Part shown: piece by piece, positions 56,921-64,000 of the stretch
How the letters are laid out: every line of letters starts with the position of its first letter
How positions within the stretch are numbered: the first letter of the stretch is position 1
Source of the DNA: an uncultured Crocinitomix sp.
GTDB taxonomy: Bacteria > Bacteroidota > Bacteroidia > Flavobacteriales_D > Crocinitomicaceae
Direction: 5' to 3'
DNA: 64,000 bases
Assembly: GCA_905478225.1 (NCBI GenBank)
Contig: CAJQHR010000004.1
Span: 62,001 to 126,000, forward strand
Program-made: the position numbers and the translations under genes
Notes under the pieces: generated by a model
What the model saw: only the letters and a program-made list of their open reading frames with translations
Databases searched by the model: none
What the model was told of the DNA's origin: nothing

Positions 56921-57029
56921 GGAAACGTTTTACACTATTTTTGTTTCCGCTATACCGTTCGTTTTCAACAAATCTGCCCTAATTTTCATTCAAGTATCCA
57001 ATTTCATCTACCAAATCAACATTTAATTA

Positions 57030-57037
57030 TAAATTTG
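57030..57037 (+). promoter_or_regulatory. -7 element immediately before a start codon (TAAATTTG)
   Basis: Exact TAnnTTTG ending 4 bp before the ATG at 57042, so transcription would begin near the start codon and the mRNA would be leaderless or nearly so. Confidence 0.5.
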
Positions 57038-57041
57038 AGGA

Positions 57042-57860
57042 ATGGCCAAAAAAAAGAAGTTTTACGTCGTGTGGGAAGGAAACACGCCTGGGATTTATGA
57101 TTCCTGGGAGCACTGTCAGCGTGAAATAAAAGGTTATGCCAATGCAAAATTCCGTTCATTCACTTCTCTTGAAGAAGCCCGGAAAGCATATAAAGATCCT
57201 TCCTCCGTAAAGACTGAAAACAAACAAAAAAAACAATATTATTATGTGGTGTGGCATGGTCACCGTCCAGGTATCTATACCAATTGGAATGATGTATTGA
57301 AAGAAATCAGAGGCTTTCCAAAAGCAATTTATAAAACCTTTGGCAGTAAACAATTAGCTGAAACAGCCTTTACAGAGCACCCCGATAAGTATAAGGATGG
57401 TGATTATAAAAAAACGAAAGATTTAAGTGATGCCGAGTTAGAAAAAATTGGAACGCCAATTGAACTAAGCCTTGCGGTTGATGCCGCATGTAATGGTAAA
57501 GGCGATTTTGAATATCAAGGTGTTTGGAACTTTAGCCGCGAAACGGTGTTTAGAGTGGGGCCTTATAAAAAGGGATCGAATAATATTGGTGAGTTTTTAG
57601 CTTTGGTGCATGCACTAGCCTATTTAAATGGACATAAAGATCCGAAAATGAAAAGCATGCCGATTTATTCTGACTCTAGAATTGCTATGGGTTGGGTAAG
57701 ACTTGGAATTTGTAGAACCAACAAAAAACCGATTCCAGAAGTGGCAAATTTGATTAAAAGAGCCGAACATTGGCTGAAGGTTAACCGTTATACTAATCCC
57801 GTGTTGAAATGGGAAACCAAGGTTTGGGGAGAAATTCCAGCAGATTTCGGCAGAAAATAA
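57042..57860 (+). CDS. Ribonuclease H with two N-terminal hybrid-binding domains
   Basis: 272 residues. Two copies of the RNase H hybrid-binding (viroplasmin-like) domain occur at about 5-52 (FYVVWEGNTPGIYDSWEHCQREIKGY) and 66-115 (YYVVWHGHRPGIYTNWNDVLKEIRGF). The nuclease part (about 140-272) has the four acidic sites in order: VDAAC (D), NIGEFLAL (E), YSDSRIA (D) and EIPADF (D). It cuts the RNA strand of RNA:DNA hybrids, such as primers and R-loops. Most family members have one hybrid-binding domain, so the duplication may increase grip on the substrate. A START-domain gene follows 6 bp later. Confidence 0.9.
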   Translation: MAKKKKFYVVWEGNTPGIYDSWEHCQREIKGYANAKFRSFTSLEEARKAYKDPSSVKTENKQKKQYYYVVWHGHRPGIYTNWNDVLKEIRGFPKAIYKTFGSKQLAETAFTEHPDKYKDGDYKKTKDLSDAELEKIGTPIELSLAVDAACNGKGDFEYQGVWNFSRETVFRVGPYKKGSNNIGEFLALVHALAYLNGHKDPKMKSMPIYSDSRIAMGWVRLGICRTNKKPIPEVANLIKRAEHWLKVNRYTNPVLKWETKVWGEIPADFGRK

Positions 57861-57866
57861 CATAAA

Positions 57867-58469
57867 ATGAAACACATACAACATATCATTTTTTACGCAA
57901 CGTTCTTACTATCACCTCAATGTTTTGCGGGAAACGGGGCTTGGGAACTTGAAAAAAATGAAGACGGAATAAAAATATATACGCGCACTGTTGATGGCGA
58001 AAACATTCGTGAATTTAAAGCATTGACTACAATAGCAGCCAGCCGTAAAATCATTGCGAAAATTATTGTAAACATTAATGATTATGTGAATTGGTACCCA
58101 GATATTAGCGAAGCACGAATTATGAAAAAAATTGGTGATGGTCAATACTACGTTTACAATGTATTGGATTTACCTTGGCCAGCTTCTGATCGTGACGGTG
58201 TATCTAAAATGACAATAACTAAAAGTGAAGGCACTACTTTAATCAATATGAAATCTATTAATGGTGTAATAGACGAAAGTGACGATTATGTTCGGATAAC
58301 GAAAAGCTATGGGTTTTGGAAACTAAAAACAGTGGGAAGCGAAACGAGCGTGCACTTTCAGTATTTTGCCAGTCCAGGCGGCAGTCTACCCGATTGGATT
58401 ATAAATATGTTCATTGTAGATAATCCTTTTGAAACCTTAACCTTATTAAAGAAAAAAGTGGCCGCTTAG
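57867..58469 (+). CDS. Exported START-domain (lipid-binding fold) protein
   Basis: 200 residues, signal peptide ending QCFAG. The body (GAWELEKNEDGIKIYTRTVDGENIREFKALTTI, YVNWYPDISEARIM, YYVYNVLDLPWPASDRDGV, FQYFASPGGSLPDWIINMFIVDNPF) matches bacterial START/polyketide-cyclase-like proteins with the DLPWPxxDRD motif. These have a hydrophobic pocket for lipids or other small molecules; no catalytic residues are evident. It lies 6 bp after the RNase H gene. Confidence 0.82.
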   Translation: MKHIQHIIFYATFLLSPQCFAGNGAWELEKNEDGIKIYTRTVDGENIREFKALTTIAASRKIIAKIIVNINDYVNWYPDISEARIMKKIGDGQYYVYNVLDLPWPASDRDGVSKMTITKSEGTTLINMKSINGVIDESDDYVRITKSYGFWKLKTVGSETSVHFQYFASPGGSLPDWIINMFIVDNPFETLTLLKKKVAA

Positions 58470-58559
58470 AATCAGTTTTATCAGCACTATTCCCTGTTAA
58501 TTTCCCGTAATAATCTATTGATTCAACAGACTTTAAAACTGGAGACAATAAACGCCATT

Positions 58560-58589
58560 TTGCTTTTCTAATCATTATGTGTACTTTTA
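58560..58589 (+). promoter_or_regulatory. Promoter of the cargo protein-TonB receptor pair
   Basis: TTTTG with TTG at 58560-58562, 19-bp spacer, TACTTTTA (58582-58589), one mismatch from TAnnTTTG; ATG follows at 58608. Confidence 0.55.
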
Positions 58590-58607
58590 GTTTCAAAATA
58601 ACGATAA

Positions 58608-59528
58608 ATGAAAAGAATATTACTACTGATTGGTTGTGCGTTAGCCGCCACAAGTTTTGGACAAGAACAACTGGAAAACCCTGGTTTTGAAGGGCCTTGG
58701 GAAGATGTAATTGGAACTGAGGATGAACCCGAAGAATGGAGTTCATTAAAAACAGCAGATGCCCTTGGAATAGTAGCACCAGTTGTTATATTTAAAAGTG
58801 ATGATGCCCACTCTGGGGATTATAGTGTGCGATTTTTAAACGTTGACGCATTTGATGTAGTCGCAAATGGAATAATGACGAATGGTCAAGTTCATGCCGA
58901 TTTTGATCCAGAATTAGGGAATGTATTTACAAATACATCTTCAGATGATTTTAACACACCTTTTACTGCTCGACCGGACAGTTTAGTAGCATGGATTAAG
59001 TATGATCCAGAAGATGGTGACCGTGGTAAAATTGAAGTTTTATTGCATGATGATAGCGCTCCAGGTGTTTTACCTGAAACGGGTTCTACTGATCACTGGG
59101 TCGGTCACGCTCGATTTGATATTGAAGGAGATTATGACGAATGGACAAGAATTTCGACTCCTTTCACCTATTACACCGAATCTGCCCCAGACTATGTACT
59201 TGTAGTTGTTTCTTCAGGAGACAGCACTATCGCAATTGAAGGAAGCGAAATGTGGATTGATGATATTGAATTGATTTATGACAATTCATCTATTGAAACT
59301 TTAAATGAATTAGAGCATCAAGTATTTTCAAATGAAAGCGGTTTAACCGTGAATCTAGCGGATTATACTGATTCTAAAATTGCGCTTTATGGATTAGATG
59401 GGAAATTAGTTTACGAGGCTGGTTTAAACAGCGCAATAAGTCAACATAACATTCCTGCAACAGGTACTTTTGTTTACCGAATTCTAAAAGATGATCAAAT
59501 TGCTACGGGTAAAATAATTATCAACTAG
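58608..59528 (+). CDS. Secreted PCMD-like protein with type A T9SS tail
   Basis: 306 residues with a signal peptide (ALAATSFGQ). Residues about 20-225 (QLENPGFEGPWEDV, PEEWSSLKTADALG, SGDYSVRFLNV, SLVAWIKYDPEDGD, EMWIDDIELIYD) are a jelly-roll similar to the PCMD carbohydrate-metabolism domain. The end (LTVNLADYTDSKIALYGLDGKLVYEA ... GTFVYRILKDDQIATGKIIIN) is a type A T9SS domain. It is exported to the cell surface or medium. It precedes a TonB receptor by 44 bp, so the two may act on the same ligand. Confidence 0.8.
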   Translation: MKRILLLIGCALAATSFGQEQLENPGFEGPWEDVIGTEDEPEEWSSLKTADALGIVAPVVIFKSDDAHSGDYSVRFLNVDAFDVVANGIMTNGQVHADFDPELGNVFTNTSSDDFNTPFTARPDSLVAWIKYDPEDGDRGKIEVLLHDDSAPGVLPETGSTDHWVGHARFDIEGDYDEWTRISTPFTYYTESAPDYVLVVVSSGDSTIAIEGSEMWIDDIELIYDNSSIETLNELEHQVFSNESGLTVNLADYTDSKIALYGLDGKLVYEAGLNSAISQHNIPATGTFVYRILKDDQIATGKIIIN

Positions 59529-59572
59529 CATTACTGATCTCAACATTTTTAAACATCTATTAATTCCTAATC

Positions 59573-62041
59573 ATGAAGGGACTGGTTCTCTTATTAGCTG
59601 CAATTGGGTACTCGTTTTGCGGACTTTCTCAAAGCGGTATTTACGGCTTAGTTACGGCTAACGACGGCTCGCCTGTAATTGGTGGCTATGTTGTTGTATT
59701 GGGTAACGCTTCACTCGGAACGGTTTCAGACCTTGAAGGAAATTACAAAATAGAGTTGCCACAAGGCGATTATCAGCTCATTTTCAAATACACAGGAATG
59801 TTGAATGATACCATTTCAGTCTCCATCAAAACTGGTGAACAAACTGAACTGGATTTAGTGATGAAACCGCGGATTCTTGAAACGGTAGAGATACGAGTTG
59901 GAAAATTCGACCAAAAAGTAGAAGAACTCACCTACTCTGTTGAAGTAATTAAACCTGCCATAATAGAAGACAAAAACACGCGTAGTATTGAGAGCATATT
60001 AGATCAAACACCAGGTTTAAACATTATGGATGGCGAACCACAAATACGTGGTGGAAGTGGATTCACATTTGGCGTGGGTAGTAAAGTTGCGGTATTGGTA
60101 GATGATATGCCCATTCTATCTGGAGATGCTGGACGGCCCGAATGGGGATTTGTTCCTGTAGAAAACATATCGCAAATAGAAATCACCAAAGGAGCCTCAT
60201 CCGTCTTGTCGGGTTCCTCTGCTTTAAGCGGCTCCATTCATATTCGCACAGCTTATCCTAAAGACAAACCACTGACCAAAGTCAACGTTTACTCCGGCTT
60301 TCATTCTGCTCCTAAAGGTTTAGATCAAAATTGGTGGGCGACAAATGATTCGGTAAACACACCCTTGTATAATTCGTACGCATTCATTCATGGTGCAAAC
60401 TTTTTGCATAGCCGCATTATCAATAAAAAAACAGATTTAGTACTAGGCGGAAATGTGAATTGGGAGCACGGCTATATTGGCGCTCCGATAAAAGGTGTTG
60501 AAGTGATTGATACGATCTCTGAAGATTTTACAGACGATCAAATGCAGAGCAAAAAAATGCGTTTCAACTTTAATTTGCGACAACGGTCCGAAAAAGTGAA
60601 AGGTTTACAATACGGCATCAACGGAAACTTCATGCTCAATCAAACTAATTTAACCTTGGCTTGGTTGGATGATAGTTCAGGGCTTTATAGAGGATACCCG
60701 GGCGCTGTACTCCTGCAGAACCAATCTATTTTTAATGTTGACCCTTATATTTCTTACACCTCCCGTCTTGGGGTCAAACACAGTCTAAAAACGCGGTTTT
60801 TGCATACAAATAATGAAATGTCGGGCAATCAATCTAACCGCGGTCAAGTTTATTATGCGGATTATCAGTTTAAAAAATCGTTTACTTTCTTAAAGGAAAA
60901 ATCGTTTGATTTTATTGGTGGTGTCAGTTCTCAGTTTAATGATTCGTATGCCGAGATTTATAGCAATAATGATGATCCTACCAATCAGTTATTTAATTTA
61001 TCAGGATATGCTGAAATCCAAAAAAACTTCTTTGATATCATCAACCTTTCCATTGGTGCTCGAGGAGAATATTTTCAATTGAACGATACACTTACCGCTT
61101 GGAATCCGATTTTTAGAACAGGTGCTAATTTAAAACTCTCACAAGCGACCTTCTTAAGAGTTTCTTATGGTCAAGGTTATCGATTCCCAACAATTACAGA
61201 GCGTTATATCCGAACCAATGTAGGTTCAATTGGTGTTTACGAAAACCCCGATCTTGTACCAGAAGAAAGCTGGAATGCGGAGGCTGGCGTAAATCAAGGT
61301 TTTAAAATCAAAAACTATTTGGGTCAAATAGATGTTGCGGCGTTCATTCAAGAATATGAAAACACCATAGAATATTTGTTTGGATTTTGGGATCCAAGTC
61401 CTGACTTTGTTGCTGGTGATCCGTTGGCTGGATTTAAGTTTTTAAATACAGGTAAATCTAAAATAACTGGGTTTGACATTACCTTAAACGGAACTGGTAA
61501 AATTGGAAAAAACTTTCGAATTACCAATATGATAGGTTATAATTACATTAACCCTGTAACGCTGGAACCAGACAAAGTTTTTGCAGAAGATTATAACCCC
61601 AGTAATCCTAAGGAATACAGTTTTAAAAACACAAGCTACGACACCACAACCAACGTTTTAAAATACCGATTCAAACATACTTTTAAGGCAGACATTGAAC
61701 TGGTTTATAAAAAATTCGCTTTAGGTTATACCATTAAATACTTTAGTCGATTAGAAAATTTAGATCAGGCAATTATTGACTTTGAAAACATTACGGTAAA
61801 TACAGGCGGCACCTTGCAAGCTATTTTATATCGTGATTTTTTTGAAAACAACAATAATGGCAATATGATTATGGACCTGAGATGTTCGTACGCGTTTGGT
61901 AAAAATTCTACGCATAAAATATCCGTTGTTGCTAAAAACTTTTTAAACCACACCTACTCTTTGCGCCCTCTAAAAATTGAAGCGCCACGTTCTATTGTAT
62001 TCCAATACAGTTTGAAGTTAGAGGGTAAAGCAAAAAAATAG
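59573..62041 (+). CDS. TonB-dependent receptor with carboxypeptidase-regulatory-like domain
   Basis: 822 residues; signal peptide ending CGLSQS. The N-terminal domain is IYGLVTANDGSPVIGGYVVVLGNASLGTVSDLEGNYKIELPQGDYQLIFKYTGM, followed by the plug (IESILDQTPGLNIMDGEPQIRGGSGFTFG, VPVENISQIEITKGASSVLSGSSALSGSIHI) and the barrel to a C-terminal VFQYSLKLEGKAKK. It differs from the receptor at 40122 and has no imelysin partner; the upstream surface protein may deliver its ligand, as SusD-type proteins do, though no SusD gene is present. Confidence 0.9.
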   Translation: MKGLVLLLAAIGYSFCGLSQSGIYGLVTANDGSPVIGGYVVVLGNASLGTVSDLEGNYKIELPQGDYQLIFKYTGMLNDTISVSIKTGEQTELDLVMKPRILETVEIRVGKFDQKVEELTYSVEVIKPAIIEDKNTRSIESILDQTPGLNIMDGEPQIRGGSGFTFGVGSKVAVLVDDMPILSGDAGRPEWGFVPVENISQIEITKGASSVLSGSSALSGSIHIRTAYPKDKPLTKVNVYSGFHSAPKGLDQNWWATNDSVNTPLYNSYAFIHGANFLHSRIINKKTDLVLGGNVNWEHGYIGAPIKGVEVIDTISEDFTDDQMQSKKMRFNFNLRQRSEKVKGLQYGINGNFMLNQTNLTLAWLDDSSGLYRGYPGAVLLQNQSIFNVDPYISYTSRLGVKHSLKTRFLHTNNEMSGNQSNRGQVYYADYQFKKSFTFLKEKSFDFIGGVSSQFNDSYAEIYSNNDDPTNQLFNLSGYAEIQKNFFDIINLSIGARGEYFQLNDTLTAWNPIFRTGANLKLSQATFLRVSYGQGYRFPTITERYIRTNVGSIGVYENPDLVPEESWNAEAGVNQGFKIKNYLGQIDVAAFIQEYENTIEYLFGFWDPSPDFVAGDPLAGFKFLNTGKSKITGFDITLNGTGKIGKNFRITNMIGYNYINPVTLEPDKVFAEDYNPSNPKEYSFKNTSYDTTTNVLKYRFKHTFKADIELVYKKFALGYTIKYFSRLENLDQAIIDFENITVNTGGTLQAILYRDFFENNNNGNMIMDLRCSYAFGKNSTHKISVVAKNFLNHTYSLRPLKIEAPRSIVFQYSLKLEGKAKK

Positions 62042-62081
62042 TGTTACCTTTTTCTATTCTTGAATTTTAATAAGAAAAAGT

Positions 62082-62759
62082 ATGCGCTATTTCATTTTTA
62101 TTCTTCTTTTAAATTCCTTTATCGTTGAAGCGGAAGCTCAAGCTGATGCCCTCACATACGATCAGGCTTTAGCTCAAATCAAACGCGATAAAGCGCAGTT
62201 AAAAGCCAATAACGCATCTGCAGATTCATGCCGCAACTATTTATTACACCAATTTGAAAACGTCATTTTTCCTTATTGGATTCGGACTAAATGGGATTAT
62301 AATGGCTACACCAACCGCCCGGGAGAAGATAAAATTGTGGCCTGCGGTTATTTTGTGTCAACGCCATTAAAACATATGGGATTTAACTGGAACCGATTCG
62401 ATTTAGCTAAAATGTATTCCTTAAAAATTGTACAAAACACCTGCTCAGAAATTAAAAAACACACCAATATTAAAACCGTTATTGAATATGTCAAGAGGCG
62501 CCCTAACAACCTATACATAGTTGGTTTAGACTCACACGTAGGGTTCATTTTAAAAAGCAACAACAAAGTATGGTTCGTACATTCTAATTATTACGGTTCC
62601 GTTGGACCAGAAAAAGAATTGGCGATTGATAGTCCAGCGTTAAATTCAAGTTATAGCTACCACATAGGTGCATTTTTTAACGAAAAGAATATCAAGAAGT
62701 GGCTAGATGGTACGGCTTATGTTTTGGAGGATTATGGAAGGGCTTTGATTATTCCGTAG
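62082..62759 (+). CDS. Exported cysteine-hydrolase-like protein
   Basis: 225 residues, signal peptide ending VEAEAQ. Conserved-looking residues lie as in NlpC/P60 or CHAP amidases: C88 in KIVACGYFVST, H152 in GLDSHVGFIL and H167/N169 in VWFVHSNYY. This suggests a peptidoglycan or amide hydrolase, but no family is recognised and the motif spacing is my own reading. It lies 40 bp after the TonB receptor on the same strand and may share its transcript. Confidence 0.6.
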   Translation: MRYFIFILLLNSFIVEAEAQADALTYDQALAQIKRDKAQLKANNASADSCRNYLLHQFENVIFPYWIRTKWDYNGYTNRPGEDKIVACGYFVSTPLKHMGFNWNRFDLAKMYSLKIVQNTCSEIKKHTNIKTVIEYVKRRPNNLYIVGLDSHVGFILKSNNKVWFVHSNYYGSVGPEKELAIDSPALNSSYSYHIGAFFNEKNIKKWLDGTAYVLEDYGRALIIP

Positions 62760-62805
62760 AATTGATAAATAGTGTTTGGTCAGAAATATTGGTTTTGCCA
62801 ATTTA

Positions 62806-63021
62806 TTAATAGCGATTTTTTAGATGGTTTCTTATCCCATCAGTACAATCATTAATATACTTAAATGGATAATTACTAAATACCATTTCTTTAGGGGTTC
62901 CTCTAATAATTAGTTTTTGACCCTTATTTCCTAAAAAATAAATTTTGAATTGATAATCTACGTCATGGATGCTTAATCGGCTACCTAAGAATTCAGCCCA
63001 AAGTGCATTAATAGGATAACC
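62806..63021 (-). pseudogene. C-terminal fragment of an unknown protein
   Basis: Read on the minus strand, a 72-codon frame (GYPINALWAEFLGSRLSI, DVDYQFKIYFLGNKG, VFSNYPFKYIND) ends at TAA 62806. It has coding-like composition but no start: the frame is open back only to about 63050, inside the next gene in another frame, with no ATG. It is either the tail of a gene cut by a deletion or a short gene with a lost start. Family not recognised. Confidence 0.4.
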
Positions 63022-63640
63022 CCGGTGTCTTATGCAAATATGAACGGTCCGTTATTTGTCTCAAGATAAAATCAGCCACATCTGCTCTTGATATTTTTAA
63101 TTTGAGTGATTTTTCTTTCGGACCAAAACCGTGTAAATACTCACCCGTTTTCTCTCCATCCGTAAAAGCTCCAGGTCTCGCAATCGTCCAATCCAATCCA
63201 CTTTCCATTACAAATTTATCTTGCAATTCATGATCCAAAAAAATTTGTTTTAGATACCACCCAAACATTATTCGCTTCCAGAAAAAGTTGAGATTTTCAT
63301 TACTTTCATATGTCCCTAGTGTGCTTTGGCAGATCAGGCGACTAAGTCCATTCTCACTCATAGACGCGATAATATTTTTAGTGCCCTCTGATCGTACAAT
63401 GCTTTTTCTACTCTTTCCTGATCCAAGTGTAATAATAACTACATCCATGTTTCTGATGGCTTTTTTAACATCAGTAATGTTCATAACATCTCCAGTTATT
63501 GTTTCTAAATTTGGGTGGCTAATGTCACTAATTTTTTCTTTATCTCTGCAAAAAGCGTAAACCTTATAACCTTTTTCAAGCGCTTGAGTTAGCGCATGTT
63601 TACCAATTGTTCCTGTAGCACCAAATACTATAATATTCAT
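63008..63640 (-). CDS. NAD(P)-binding protein of the atypical short-chain dehydrogenase group
   Basis: 210 residues. The Rossmann start GATGTIGKHALTQALEKGYKVYAFCRDKEK and the second strand ITGDVMN, then DVVIITLGSGKS and STLGTYES, match the NAD(P)H-binding/NmrA-like group, which includes epimerase-like redox sensors and flavin reductases. No catalytic YxxxK is evident, so a regulatory or reductase role is possible. It lies close to the AraC-type gene on the same strand, but 75 bp separate them. Confidence 0.85.
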   Translation of the reverse strand: MNIIVFGATGTIGKHALTQALEKGYKVYAFCRDKEKISDISHPNLETITGDVMNITDVKKAIRNMDVVIITLGSGKSRKSIVRSEGTKNIIASMSENGLSRLICQSTLGTYESNENLNFFWKRIMFGWYLKQIFLDHELQDKFVMESGLDWTIARPGAFTDGEKTGEYLHGFGPKEKSLKLKISRADVADFILRQITDRSYLHKTPGLSY

Positions 63641-63715
63641 AAATCTATTTTTTTAAATTTTGAACAAAGATATTGGACTGGAAGTGCTATAAATTGAATA
63701 AAACCGACAAAGCAA

Positions 63716-64000
63716 TTAACTATTTATCTGGTTTAAATAGTATGAAGGAGTTTGCCCAGTATAAGCTTTGAAAGTTCTGATAAAATGCGATTGATCGGAA
63801 AACCCGCAATCTAGCCCAACCTCTAATAAAGAATTGTAATGGTCTTGTGTTAGCTTGCTAATTGAACTTTTGAATTGAATTATTTTCGCAAATTGTTTCG
63901 GTGTTAAACCCACGTGAGATAGAAACTGACGCTCTAGCGTACTTTCCGTCATAAATATTTTAGATAATAGATCCTTGATGGTTATTTGACCTTCTTTTTG
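63716..64000 (-). CDS. AraC-family transcription regulator (5' end outside window)
   Basis: The frame is open to the window edge; the visible 94 residues hold the C-terminal double helix-turn-helix: ITIKDLLSKIFMTESTLERQFLSHVGLTPKQFAKIIQF and LLEVGLDCGFSDQSHFIRTFKAYTGQTPSYYL, with the AraC signature GFSDQSHFIRTFKxxTGxTP. The N-terminal sensor domain is missing. It may control the downstream NAD(P)-binding gene, to which it is adjacent and co-oriented. Confidence 0.9.
   Translation of the reverse strand, partial: QKEGQITIKDLLSKIFMTESTLERQFLSHVGLTPKQFAKIIQFKSSISKLTQDHYNSLLEVGLDCGFSDQSHFIRTFKAYTGQTPSYYLNQINS

Overview
The window is AT-rich DNA from a member of the Bacteroidota, most likely order Flavobacteriales (Crocinitomicaceae-like; this placement is inference). 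The signs are two giant adhesin-like proteins with a CHU_C-type (type B) type IX secretion system (T9SS) C-terminal domain, a PorP/SprF partner, several exported proteins with type A T9SS tails, two TonB-dependent receptors, Bacteroidetes-style promoters (TTG then TAnnTTTG), lipoproteins and few Shine-Dalgarno sites. No rRNA, tRNA, CRISPR array, insertion sequence or phage gene was seen.

Layout. 1-5.6 kb (minus): envelope/secreted proteins, including an M48 protease, one gene frameshifted in its signal peptide and one split by an in-frame TGA. 5.7-14.6 kb: M3 oligopeptidase, sterol desaturase-like hydroxylase, a 0.75-kb intergenic zone with two diverged copies of a tiny AbrB-like ORF plus hairpin, dihydrolipoyl dehydrogenase, a glycine-rich collagen-like lipoprotein, an M61 peptidase and RidA. 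15.2-23.3 kb: a tandem family of T9SS surface proteins (remnant, intact, pseudogene, intact) followed by porP/sprF. 23.3-27.8 kb: a TrpG/PabA amidotransferase, a decayed ORF, a lytic transglycosylase and an Omp28-like secreted protein. 27.9-32.2 kb (minus): a polysaccharide operon (asparagine synthase-like, GT4, WcaF-like acyltransferase, GT2). 32.3-37.7 kb: a sugar operon (FucP-like transporter, ROK kinase, GH92 mannosidase) with a LacI-like palindrome at its start. 37.8-42.5 kb: a probable iron-acquisition operon (DUF4856 lipoprotein, imelysin-like lipoprotein, TonB receptor) with an inverted repeat overlapping its promoter. 42.6-50.2 kb: hydrolase, secreted nuclease, Gfo/Idh oxidoreductase, a lipoprotein, a WcaJ-like sugar transferase and a set of small or broken genes. 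50.3-56.9 kb (minus): a complete RND efflux operon (tetR, tolC-like, adaptor, pump) with a likely TetR operator. 57-64 kb: RNase H with two hybrid-binding domains, a START-domain protein, a type A T9SS cargo protein and a TonB receptor that may form a pair, a cysteine-hydrolase-like protein, an NAD(P)-binding protein and a partial AraC regulator.

The most unusual content is the T9SS surface-protein family. Its members share one N-terminal module (an Ig-like domain plus an amidotransferase-fold-like domain) but differ in the number of Ig-like repeats and even in the sorting tail (type A versus type B). The second theme is an unusually high number of interrupted genes (at least seven), which is either real decay or residual indel error in the assembly.
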